Positions 34,256 to 42,769 of a stretch of 60,267 bases of DNA are shown here, piece after piece. Source of the DNA: Treponema sp. UBA4267. Its GTDB lineage: Bacteria > Spirochaetota > Spirochaetia > Treponematales > Treponemataceae. The stretch spans positions 1 to 60,267 of the forward strand of contig DGWD01000044.1 in assembly GCA_002395155.1 (NCBI GenBank). The letters run 5' to 3'. The notes under the pieces are model-generated. The model saw only the letters and a list, made by a program, of their open reading frames with translations, was not told where the DNA came from and made no database searches. Made by a program: the position numbers and the translations under genes. Positions within the stretch are counted from its first letter, which is position 1. Every line of letters begins with the position of its first letter.

Positions 34256-36709
34256 TTATTTGAACTTTTTACAATAGATTTCCATTGTATCGCCCAAACT
34301 ATTTACATGACTGTATTTATCAATCATCTTCCATCTTAAAGATCCCTGTTTTGCACCACTTTTTTTGATATAAGGGAAGCGCTCTGGATGATGGCCAGTT
34401 GAAACAATTCGTTCAACCTTAAAACCGTATCTTCTAAGAATTTTATCAGCTTTTGTTGGTTCCCAAATTGAATAATGGTCGGAAGGACTGATTGAGTAGA
34501 AATGATCTACATCTGATTTTGCCGAAATACCTTCGCCAGAAGGAGTTGAAAAGGCAAAAAACCCATCTAATTTTACAATTTTGCTTATTTTAGAAAGTAC
34601 ACTATCAAGATTCTTAAAATGTTCAATAACATACCACATTGTTACTATATCAAATTGTGGCAATCCAAATTCTTTTTCTGTATCAATTTGTGGAAATGCA
34701 GAAACTGTTGCCGGATATTTTAATTTATTCTGTACATAAGAAATTGCATCTTCCGAAATATCTGTTCCAAAAGGATTTAGAGAAAAATCATTGGCGGCAG
34801 AAAGGAATGGGCCATAAGCACAACCAATATCTAAAATATTTTTATCATTTAAATTGCCATATACAGATTTTATAACTTCTACCCTGCGAATTCCCTGCTT
34901 TTTTATATTTTCAAAGTCTTCTTCATAAGTTTTTCCGTACTGTTTTTTATAATCTTCGAAGAAATATGCCTTCTGGTATTTTTTATCTTCTTCAATTGTG
35001 TAGGACATATAAACCATGCCACAATCCTGACAACGACGGTAAGTTCTTCTGTCATTTCTAGAAACAATTACATCTGGGCTAGACTGAACTTTTCCACAAA
35101 TTGGACAAAGAAGACGATTTCCCTTTGAAAGAAATTTTATTGTTTGGCCAAGATTTTTGTTTTCATCATCTTTTCCATCATCTATAGTTAGTTTTGGATA
35201 AAGATTTTCAGATTTTAAGGCATTTTTTACAGAATCTTCTGAAACACCTTTATCTGCTATATATGCAAAATTATATTTTTTAGCAAGATTCACATGAAGT
35301 TTTGAAGTTGGCAAAAGAATAAGTGCACAACCAGCATAAGCTGCTTCATAGGCAGTAAGCCCATAATGAGTTACAACTAAATCATATTCGTAAACATGGT
35401 CTTTCAAATTGTTTATACTTTTTTTATATTCCACATTTTCTGGAAGTTTGCCAGGCTCTTTGGAAAGAAGGGCTGTAATTTTTGCATTAGGATATAGTTT
35501 TGAAAAAGTATTAATAGCAGGAATACTCAATCCAGCTGGATCTTCGCCGCCAAGACAAATTAAAATTGTAGAAAAATCTGATGGGGTCTTTTTAGAATCT
35601 TTTTTATTATTTGACCTTTCTATCAAACTTGAATCAAAATTATTTGCTTTTCTATTAAGTTCAAATGGAGGAATTATATCCAACAAGTAATCACTATAAT
35701 CACTAAACTTAGAACCTTCATCAATAGAAATTAAAGATTTGGCATTTTTATAATTTTCAAGTTGTTCTTCTTCAATTTCAAAAGTATCTGTTACGATAAT
35801 TGGTTTATAAGTTTCATCAAGTAATTCTTCAATAATTTGAGAAGGCTCAAGTCCTTTTGCAAAATATTCTTCCAATAAAGAATCAGTTTCCTGTAAAGTT
35901 TTATTTTTTGGTATATATACAAAAAAACTATTTCCTACCGCAGCAGAAAGACATCTTCTTAAGTGTCCAGTTCCATGTCCTTTTACACAAGAAGGAATTA
36001 GGACAAGAGGATTTTCTACTTCCCAGGAATTGCAAGCTTCTACAATTTGACTTGCTGAATAGGGAGCTTCCTGTTCTTTTAAAAACTTGTATATATTAAG
36101 AGCTCTTAAATAATCTGAATAAGTATCTATTGTTGTTCTTAAATTTGGAAAATTATAAGATCTTGGAGCTGTAACAAACTCGCACTTATACTTATCTCTA
36201 TGATTATAAAGAGCAGGTCCGACATGTTCATGATCGTAAGGGTCTTGAGTTTCACTTATTGCTTTTTTTAAGGCCTGAGCAGACAAGATTTCTACTCCAG
36301 AGCCATGAGGAAGTCCTGTAAAGGTCAAGTAATCGCACTTTTGCTTTTTGTTTTTTTCTTCATATAATTCTACAGATTCCTGAGCAGCTTCATAAAACAA
36401 AAAAGGGTTATCTGCAGTGGCACGTATTACAGTTTTACAGTCAATTGTGTTTAACAGATCTACAAAACGTTTCAACACATCCTGTAAGTCTCCGGCAAAA
36501 CATTCAAAATCACATTCTTTACAAATTGGGAGCAATTCTTTATAAGAGTCAACATCAGTAGCTACAAAATATCTGTCAGCTTTTACCCTATGCATTGCAT
36601 TTAAGGTCCAGGCTAAAACACTCTTCTCTCCCAATTTTTTTAAGGCCTTGCCTGGTAATCTGCTTGATGATAAACGACACTGAACAATTACAACCCGACT
36701 TGTTTTCAT
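34256..36709 (-). CDS. Three-domain protein: SpsF-type cytidylyltransferase, PseG-like glycosyltransferase, methyltransferase
   Basis: 817 residues. About 1-230 is an SpsF-type nucleotidyltransferase (VQCRLSSSRLPGKALKKLG, RATADNPFL). About 233-520 is a PseG/MurG-like GT-B part (GHGTGHLRRCL, ILICLGGEDPAGLS, VTHYGLTAYEAAYAG). About 534-563 is a zinc ribbon with CPIC and CQDC. The C-terminus is a class I methyltransferase with motif I DIGCAYGPF near 625. Such sets build modified nonulosonic or related sugars. The start overlaps the upstream gene as TAATG, so they are coupled. Which sugar is made is not known; flagellin or surface glycan is a guess. Confidence 0.8.
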   Translation of the reverse strand: MKTSRVVIVQCRLSSSRLPGKALKKLGEKSVLAWTLNAMHRVKADRYFVATDVDSYKELLPICKECDFECFAGDLQDVLKRFVDLLNTIDCKTVIRATADNPFLFYEAAQESVELYEEKNKKQKCDYLTFTGLPHGSGVEILSAQALKKAISETQDPYDHEHVGPALYNHRDKYKCEFVTAPRSYNFPNLRTTIDTYSDYLRALNIYKFLKEQEAPYSASQIVEACNSWEVENPLVLIPSCVKGHGTGHLRRCLSAAVGNSFFVYIPKNKTLQETDSLLEEYFAKGLEPSQIIEELLDETYKPIIVTDTFEIEEEQLENYKNAKSLISIDEGSKFSDYSDYLLDIIPPFELNRKANNFDSSLIERSNNKKDSKKTPSDFSTILICLGGEDPAGLSIPAINTFSKLYPNAKITALLSKEPGKLPENVEYKKSINNLKDHVYEYDLVVTHYGLTAYEAAYAGCALILLPTSKLHVNLAKKYNFAYIADKGVSEDSVKNALKSENLYPKLTIDDGKDDENKNLGQTIKFLSKGNRLLCPICGKVQSSPDVIVSRNDRRTYRRCQDCGMVYMSYTIEEDKKYQKAYFFEDYKKQYGKTYEEDFENIKKQGIRRVEVIKSVYGNLNDKNILDIGCAYGPFLSAANDFSLNPFGTDISEDAISYVQNKLKYPATVSAFPQIDTEKEFGLPQFDIVTMWYVIEHFKNLDSVLSKISKIVKLDGFFAFSTPSGEGISAKSDVDHFYSISPSDHYSIWEPTKADKILRRYGFKVERIVSTGHHPERFPYIKKSGAKQGSLRWKMIDKYSHVNSLGDTMEIYCKKFK

Positions 36710-37662
36710 TATTTGCTCCAGTTTTCTATAAAAGTTTGTAAATCCATTTTAAATCTATATTTATTTCTTTTTACCCAGTTTGCAGCTTCATTAAACTGTC
36801 TTCTGGCTTCAAGAAAACCGCATGATGATCTAAACAAAAATATTAAAAAGTTTGATTTTTTAATATACGCTTCTTCCATCTTTATTTTTGGAAGTTCATT
36901 TTTTAAATAATATCTTAGGTAATCAATATTAATACTATGATCTTCAACATGGGATTCGTCGATGTAGGAGAACTGCAAAAGACTTGTAAATTTAATTTCT
37001 TCGCCCCAAAGCCAGGCCCTCAAAGCTAAATCTAAATTTTGCCAATAAGGAGAATTAATAGTCCAGTCAAAACCACCAAGAGAAATAAATTTTTCCCTGT
37101 TATACAAACCAATATAATCAAATGGATAAAGAGTTTTCATTCCATCACTCATTGCAAATGCCGCCTCAACAACAAAATGAGACCTTTCTGCTGATGGATA
37201 AAATGTAATTGGCAAACTATTTTTATCTTTATCAACTAATCTTGGAACAAGACAATATATTCCAGATTTAGTAAGACTTGATGCTAGATTCTGTAAAATT
37301 ATTTTAGAGGGAATATTCAATGTATCTCTTAAAACCAGAACATAATCAGATGCGACTTCTGCCATTCCAATATTTACAAGTTCACCATCACTAGCACTTT
37401 CAAGAGGAACGACAAACTTTACCATTGGAAACTTTTTTGACATTTCATCAATTGTTGTATTGGTAGGATCATGTTCGATTGAAACGATTGATTGAAAATT
37501 ACATTGAATTAAATTTTCGAAAATGTGATTTTTAAAATGACTTCCACTGCTATTCAATAAAATAACAGAAATATTGAGGGGGTTAGCATTTACATTTGGC
37601 TTTCCACCTATAACAGTTCTTGAAATTTGATGTTCATTAAAAGTTGAAGGTATAGGATTCAT
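36709..37662 (-). CDS. Glycosyltransferase-like protein (GT2-like)
   Basis: 317 residues from the ATG at 37662; a GTG four codons earlier is possible. The order of segments (ISVILLNSSGSHFKNHIFENL, SIEHDPTNTTIDEM, ASDYVLVLRDTLNIP, GGFDWTINSPYWQNLDLALRAWLWGEE) resembles GT2 glycosyltransferases, including a DLALRAW segment in the position of the ED base motif. The first metal-binding DXD is not obvious (it reads VLRDT). It lies between the SpsF fusion and the radical-SAM-like gene, overlapping both, so it belongs to the same sugar pathway. Confidence 0.7.
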   Translation of the reverse strand: MNPIPSTFNEHQISRTVIGGKPNVNANPLNISVILLNSSGSHFKNHIFENLIQCNFQSIVSIEHDPTNTTIDEMSKKFPMVKFVVPLESASDGELVNIGMAEVASDYVLVLRDTLNIPSKIILQNLASSLTKSGIYCLVPRLVDKDKNSLPITFYPSAERSHFVVEAAFAMSDGMKTLYPFDYIGLYNREKFISLGGFDWTINSPYWQNLDLALRAWLWGEEIKFTSLLQFSYIDESHVEDHSINIDYLRYYLKNELPKIKMEEAYIKKSNFLIFLFRSSCGFLEARRQFNEAANWVKRNKYRFKMDLQTFIENWSK

Positions 37663-39208
37663 CACATCTCTCACATTTTTCTTTATAGTTTTTTTCTATA
37701 TGATTTTTAAGCAAATCATCTGTTTTATGCCAGATATTCTCTAAATCATCCTTAAACACATTTCCAATAACTCCAGATAAAACATGGGCGCGACAGATTT
37801 GGGCATCTCCATTCGAGAGAATTGTCAGGTCGCGGCGTAAATGCCAGCAAGGCATTCGTTCAAGTGGAGACAAATCGGCAGGTTTTCTTTCTGGTAAAAG
37901 GCCCGCAAAATTATCATATTTTTGAATGATAAAGTTACCGGCACTTGGATTTGTTTTTTCATTCCAATATCTAAAAAAGCCTTCTAATTCACTTTCATTA
38001 TCATTCATTCTTACAAATTGAGGATATACCATACCAGGAATTGCATTTTGCAAAAGAGCAACGGCATTTACAGCTTTGGAAAAATCTTGCTCATTGCAGC
38101 CTTCATGTAGCTTACAGTAGGTTTGAACTGAAAAGGCATCAAGAGAAATTGCAATCATAACTTTTTGCCAGTTATTAGACCTTTCAGGAGCTTCATCAAC
38201 AATTTTTTTAAGTTTTTCACAAAATTCTTCAGTAATTAAAAGGCCATCACTTTCAATAAAAACCGAAAGTCCTGAATAAGAAAGTACTTTTTCTATCATT
38301 TTTAAGCAATCTGGATTAGATAAAGCTTCTCCCCAGGCTGAAAGGCTAATTACAGCTTTTTCACTAAAGGCGGCAATTTTATCTACCAGAGAAGAAAAAT
38401 TTTCTAAATCCATATAAACCTTTGTTTTTAATGGAGAAAGTTTATTTTTTTCTTCATAGGCAGAATTATATGGAAGATATGTATAATTTGAATGGACAAA
38501 ATCGGCAATTTGAATATTGTAAAAGCCAGGAACTGTTTTTAGACAGTCTAAACATTGACTTGCCAGCTGGCATTTTTCATCAACAGAAAGGTCGGCTTTA
38601 TCAGTTTTATCAGATTTATCAGATTTTCCAGTTTTCTCACAAATAAGATTATAAAGTGCCTTTGCCTGCATAAAATTATCTTTATTCGCACAATGAAAAG
38701 AAAAACGATAAAGTCTCCAGTCCTCATCAGCAAGTTCGGCTTCAACTTCAAAAGAATTAATATCAGTCTTAATCAGATTATAGATTGAATCTCTGGCCAT
38801 TGGCATTTGTCCCAAATCTTTTTGACTGCTTTTAGAAAGTTCTGCTAAAATTCCAAGAGTTCCCGAATCAATAATTTCTGGACTAAAACCATATGGATAA
38901 CCATCTGCAAAGGTATATTCAGCTTTGTATTCAATATGCGAAGAAATCATCTTTTTGCTAAGATTAAAGTCCAAAAATGGTAAATCATCATAACTAAAAA
39001 CGACATAATCTGCATTTTTAGAATCGCAAAGTTCTTTTGCTTTTGTAAGTAAGATTGATAAAGAATCGGCTTCTAATTCAAAATATTCTAAATCAATTTT
39101 TTCTGCCCATTTTTTAGTTAAATCTCTGGCAGATTCACCAGAAAACACTTTTTCGTCAGCATATTTTGAAAACTTGTCTTTGTAAAAAATAATTATACCT
39201 TTCATCAT
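37637..39208 (-). CDS. Radical-SAM-like protein lacking the cluster cysteines, with nucleotidyltransferase-like N-terminus and SPASM domain
   Basis: 523 residues. About 1-190 resembles a nucleotidyltransferase fold (ADYVVFSYDDLPFLD). A charged KSDKSDKTDKADLS linker follows. From about 230 the layout is that of radical SAM enzymes: NIQIADF, then VHSNYTYLP (238-246) exactly where CxxxCxxCP should be, then WGEALSNPD (GGEPL motif), SLDAFS, and a SPASM-type end with Cys454, Cys472, Cys512 and Cys515. All three cluster cysteines are replaced (Val238, Tyr242, Leu245). It should not do SAM chemistry; a structural or substrate-binding role is inferred. The second ATG has the better AAAGGAA site. Confidence 0.75.
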   Translation of the reverse strand: MMKGIIIFYKDKFSKYADEKVFSGESARDLTKKWAEKIDLEYFELEADSLSILLTKAKELCDSKNADYVVFSYDDLPFLDFNLSKKMISSHIEYKAEYTFADGYPYGFSPEIIDSGTLGILAELSKSSQKDLGQMPMARDSIYNLIKTDINSFEVEAELADEDWRLYRFSFHCANKDNFMQAKALYNLICEKTGKSDKSDKTDKADLSVDEKCQLASQCLDCLKTVPGFYNIQIADFVHSNYTYLPYNSAYEEKNKLSPLKTKVYMDLENFSSLVDKIAAFSEKAVISLSAWGEALSNPDCLKMIEKVLSYSGLSVFIESDGLLITEEFCEKLKKIVDEAPERSNNWQKVMIAISLDAFSVQTYCKLHEGCNEQDFSKAVNAVALLQNAIPGMVYPQFVRMNDNESELEGFFRYWNEKTNPSAGNFIIQKYDNFAGLLPERKPADLSPLERMPCWHLRRDLTILSNGDAQICRAHVLSGVIGNVFKDDLENIWHKTDDLLKNHIEKNYKEKCERCDESYTFNF

Positions 39209-39276
39209 TTCCTTTATCGGATAAAAAAAATATTTTTTTACTATTAATTAATCAAGATAAATTATATTATTTAGCT

Positions 39277-40479
39277 ATGACTCAAGATTTTTTCCCTGCC
39301 GACACAGTTTTTTCTGTTTCACAAATTACCGATTTAATTAAAGGTATACTTGAAAACTCTTTTAGATCTGTAAAAATCGAAGGAGAAATATCAAACTGGC
39401 GTCCGAGTGCTGCAGGTCACATATATTTTACTTTAAAAGATAATAATGCTCAGATTAAGGCAGTTATTTTTAGAAACGCCGCCTACAAACTTGCTTTTAA
39501 ACCAAAAGATGGTGATAAAGTACGTTGCACTGGAAGTCTTTCGGTTTACGCTCCCCAGGGAAACTACCAGATTATCATTAATACTATGGAACTTGCTGGT
39601 ACCGGAAACATTTTACAAATGCTTGAAGAGCGAAAAAAGAAACTGGCAGCAGAAGGTCTTTTTGATTCAGAAAAAAAGAAAGCACTTCCCCTTTATCCAA
39701 AAACAATTGGGGTAGTTACAAGTCCAACAGGGGCTGCCATTCGCGATATATTGAATGTTTCAAAAAGAAGAAATCCAAATATAAACATAACAGTTTTACC
39801 AGCAATTGTTCAGGGAGAAGAAGCCGCACAAACTATTGTAAAAATGATAGAGATTGCGAATTTCTACAAACTTTGCGATGTTTTAATTGTTGGTCGAGGA
39901 GGAGGTTCTTTAGAGGATCTTTTACCATTTAGCGAAGAATCTGTTGTAAGGGCAATTGCCGCTTCAAAAATTCCAACAATCAGTGCTGTAGGACACGAAA
40001 TTGACTGGGCCCTTTGCGATTACGCTGCCGACAAAAGAGCACCAACACCTTCCGCTGCAGCAGAAATGGCTGTTCCAATTTTAAGTGACATTCAGCAAAA
40101 TATCACTTTTTATAAAAATGATTTGTACAACAGCATTAAACAAAAAATTGAAAAAACTCGTTTAATGATAAAATCCTTTAATCCGCAAAATTTCGAAGTT
40201 CAATTCCGAAACATACAACAACCTCTTTTAAATCGTTACGCATATGCCAAAGAAAATCTTGTAAAAAACATGCAGGATAAAATAAAAGATTTAAGAACTC
40301 GAATTTTAAACAACAAAACTATTTTGGAAAACGCCAGTCCAGACACAATCTTACAAAGAGGTTATTCAATGGTAACTGATGAAGAAGGCAAAATAATCCG
40401 TAATGCCGACCAAGTTTCTTCTGGCAGCAAAATTATTGTAAAACCTGCCCGGGGAAGCTTAAAAGCAATCGTTGAATAA
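39277..40479 (+). CDS. xseA: Exodeoxyribonuclease VII large subunit
   Basis: 400 residues. An N-terminal OB fold (VKIEGEISNWRPSAAGHIYFTLKD) is followed by the catalytic region (GVVTSPTGAAIRDI, VGRGGGSLEDLLPF, PTISAVGHEIDWALCDYAADKRAPTPSAAAE) and a coiled coil. ExoVII degrades single-stranded DNA with XseB. The ATG lacks a ribosome binding site and a TATATT (39263-39268) is 8 bases upstream, so a nearly leaderless transcript is expected. The partner xseB and then mutL follow. Confidence 0.95.
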   Translation: MTQDFFPADTVFSVSQITDLIKGILENSFRSVKIEGEISNWRPSAAGHIYFTLKDNNAQIKAVIFRNAAYKLAFKPKDGDKVRCTGSLSVYAPQGNYQIIINTMELAGTGNILQMLEERKKKLAAEGLFDSEKKKALPLYPKTIGVVTSPTGAAIRDILNVSKRRNPNINITVLPAIVQGEEAAQTIVKMIEIANFYKLCDVLIVGRGGGSLEDLLPFSEESVVRAIAASKIPTISAVGHEIDWALCDYAADKRAPTPSAAAEMAVPILSDIQQNITFYKNDLYNSIKQKIEKTRLMIKSFNPQNFEVQFRNIQQPLLNRYAYAKENLVKNMQDKIKDLRTRILNNKTILENASPDTILQRGYSMVTDEEGKIIRNADQVSSGSKIIVKPARGSLKAIVE

Positions 40480-40512
40480 AATTTAAATAAATTAAAATGA
40501 TGGAGAATGAAT

Positions 40513-40782
40513 ATGGAAAAAAATATGAATACATTTGAAGCAAATCTTGAAAAATTAGAAAAACTTACTACAGATATCAAACGAAGTGATATTTCCCTTG
40601 AAGATGCATTAAAAGATTTTGAAGAAGGAATTAAACTTGCAGCTGGAATGGAAAAGCAACTTGATGATATAGAAGGAAAAATTCAGATTTTAATGAATGA
40701 ACCTCAACCTATGTCTTTAGACAATCCTCCTCAAATGGATTTATTTAATGATGATGGTCAAATAAAGGGTACTAGAAAATAA
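40513..40782 (+). CDS. xseB: Exodeoxyribonuclease VII small subunit
   Basis: 89 residues from the ATG at 40513; the in-frame ATG at 40507 is too close to the GGAG site to be used well. The helical core TFEANLEKLEKLTTDIKRSDISLEDALKDFEEGIKLA is the family signature. The C-terminal tail (LDNPPQMDLFNDDG) is acidic. It lies between xseA and mutL and binds the XseA coiled coil. Confidence 0.92.
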   Translation: MEKNMNTFEANLEKLEKLTTDIKRSDISLEDALKDFEEGIKLAAGMEKQLDDIEGKIQILMNEPQPMSLDNPPQMDLFNDDGQIKGTRK

Positions 40783-40815
40783 GACAATCTAACTAAGTTA
40801 AAAAAGGAATTTATA

Positions 40816-42759
40816 ATGAGCGAAAAGAATCCTGTAAAAAGCTTAAATCCAGAAGTTGCCAGAAAAATTGCGGCCGGAGAAGTTATTGACCGCCCAAATG
40901 CCATTATTCGTGAACTTATGGATAATTCCATAGACTCTGGTGCTACTTCGATTACAGTTGAAATTGCCGGTGGTGGTATAGATAAAATCAGGATTCTAGA
41001 TAATGGTTGCGGGATGACAAAAGAAGACTTGCAAAACTGTGCACGTCCCCACGCAACCAGTAAAATTTCTACAGAAGTTGACTTAATGAATCTTTCAACC
41101 TTAGGATTCCGCGGAGAGGCCCTGGCATCTATTGCTGCCGTTGCAAGGCTTTCAATTATAAGCGGAGGTTGGAAGATGAGGGCCAGTATCACCGAAGATC
41201 ATATACTGGAAGCTGTTGCACCAACACAGGGAACTATAGTTCAATCTGAAGGACTTTTTGAAAACTTCCCAGCCAGACGTCAGTTTCTCAAAAGGAATGC
41301 AACAGAAGGTTTAATGTGCAAAAATACTTTTATTGAAAAAGCCATGGCCAGGCCAGACATCGCCTTCCGTTTCATTCAGGATGGACAAACAAAAATCGAT
41401 TTACCTGCAAATCAATCTATAAAAGACCGTTTTATTCTGGCTAATTCCTACTCCGAAGCACCAGAACTTTTTTATCAGCTTTCGAATTCCAGCGGAGGAG
41501 AAACACCAGACTGGAGCTTTGACCTGGTAATTGGAGAACCTGCTGTTTCCCGTTCCAACAAAAAAGAAATTAATATTTATACAAATGGTCGAAAAATTCA
41601 GGAATATTCGCTTGTTCAGGCTGTAGAATATGGCGGACAAGGTTTTTTCCCAAACGGAACTTATCCTGTAGCAGCCGTTTTTATAAAAGTTCGTCCTGAC
41701 CTAGTTGATTTTAACATTCATCCTGCAAAAAAAGAGGCTCGTTTTTACGATATTTCAGCCCTTCATCATGGATTAAGTTCAACAATAAAGGCTTTTTTTC
41801 AGCAATATACCTATGCTAATTTTCAGGAAGATAAGCCTACAGATGAAATCAGAAATCAGGAATTCGACTTTAAATCTCTACATCCTCTTAATTCAAATAA
41901 TTCGGAAAATTCTTCTAATTCAATATCTTCAAACACAGAATCTGTTTCATTAAATCTTTCAAAGCCAAGTTTTAATTCAATGTCAGTTATAGAAGACAAA
42001 ATTTCAAATTATACAAAAAAATCAATTGGAACAAACTCTTCTCCTATTTACGAAAGACATATTTCATATAAAACTTCCCAAACTAATAACCAAAACCTCT
42101 CAGATTTCCGCTCCAAATACCTGGGTATAAAAACTTCAAATTCAAAAGAACTTTCAGATAGAGCCAGCTTAGTTCAGGCCGCCTTAGATGCCCAAAATGA
42201 CCAGGCACCTGCAAAGGTAAAATACATAGGACCTTGTCTAGGTACATTTCTTTTAGCCGAAAAAAATAATTGTTTGTATATAATCGACCAGCATGCGGTT
42301 CATGAACGAATACTTTTTGATCAACTTATGAATAATCAGGGCCAGGCAAGTCGACAAGCTCTTTTAATTCCCTATAAAATTCATACAGAATCTAAAAGCC
42401 AAGACAATCAATTAGAAAAACTTAAAGAGCAACTTAGTAAAATTGGCTTTGAAACAAAAAAAGTAAGTGATGGAGAATGGGAAGTTACCAGCATTCCTGA
42501 CCGTTGGACTGGCACTGAATATGATTTCAGAACTCTTATTTTTGTAAAACATGTTGAGCCCCAAGAAATAATTCGGTCAATTGCAGCCATGACAGCATGT
42601 AAAGCAGCTGTTAAAGATGGTTATATTTTGGATGATCAAGCTGCCACAAAATTAGTGGAAGCCGCATTTACTTTAGAAGATCCCCACTGCCCTCACGGCC
42701 GACCAATTTATACTGTAATCAGCCGTGAAAAACTTTTTGAATTGGTAAAACGAACATAA
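40816..42759 (+). CDS. mutL: DNA mismatch repair protein MutL
   Basis: 647 residues. The N-terminal GHKL ATPase has ELMDNSIDSG, DNGCGM and TLGFRGEALASI. A variable Ser/Asn-rich linker spans about 350-450. The C-terminal domain has DQHAVHERILFD near 491, ACK near 594 and CPHGRP near the end, which are the metal-binding motifs of endonuclease-type MutL; the last Glu of the DQHA(X)2E(X)4E motif is Asp here. It acts with MutS in mismatch repair and nicks the new strand. An AAAAGGAA site precedes the ATG. It ends 10 bases from the convergent TPR gene. Confidence 0.96.
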   Translation: MSEKNPVKSLNPEVARKIAAGEVIDRPNAIIRELMDNSIDSGATSITVEIAGGGIDKIRILDNGCGMTKEDLQNCARPHATSKISTEVDLMNLSTLGFRGEALASIAAVARLSIISGGWKMRASITEDHILEAVAPTQGTIVQSEGLFENFPARRQFLKRNATEGLMCKNTFIEKAMARPDIAFRFIQDGQTKIDLPANQSIKDRFILANSYSEAPELFYQLSNSSGGETPDWSFDLVIGEPAVSRSNKKEINIYTNGRKIQEYSLVQAVEYGGQGFFPNGTYPVAAVFIKVRPDLVDFNIHPAKKEARFYDISALHHGLSSTIKAFFQQYTYANFQEDKPTDEIRNQEFDFKSLHPLNSNNSENSSNSISSNTESVSLNLSKPSFNSMSVIEDKISNYTKKSIGTNSSPIYERHISYKTSQTNNQNLSDFRSKYLGIKTSNSKELSDRASLVQAALDAQNDQAPAKVKYIGPCLGTFLLAEKNNCLYIIDQHAVHERILFDQLMNNQGQASRQALLIPYKIHTESKSQDNQLEKLKEQLSKIGFETKKVSDGEWEVTSIPDRWTGTEYDFRTLIFVKHVEPQEIIRSIAAMTACKAAVKDGYILDDQAATKLVEAAFTLEDPHCPHGRPIYTVISREKLFELVKRT

Positions 42760-42769
42760 TTGTTTATAA

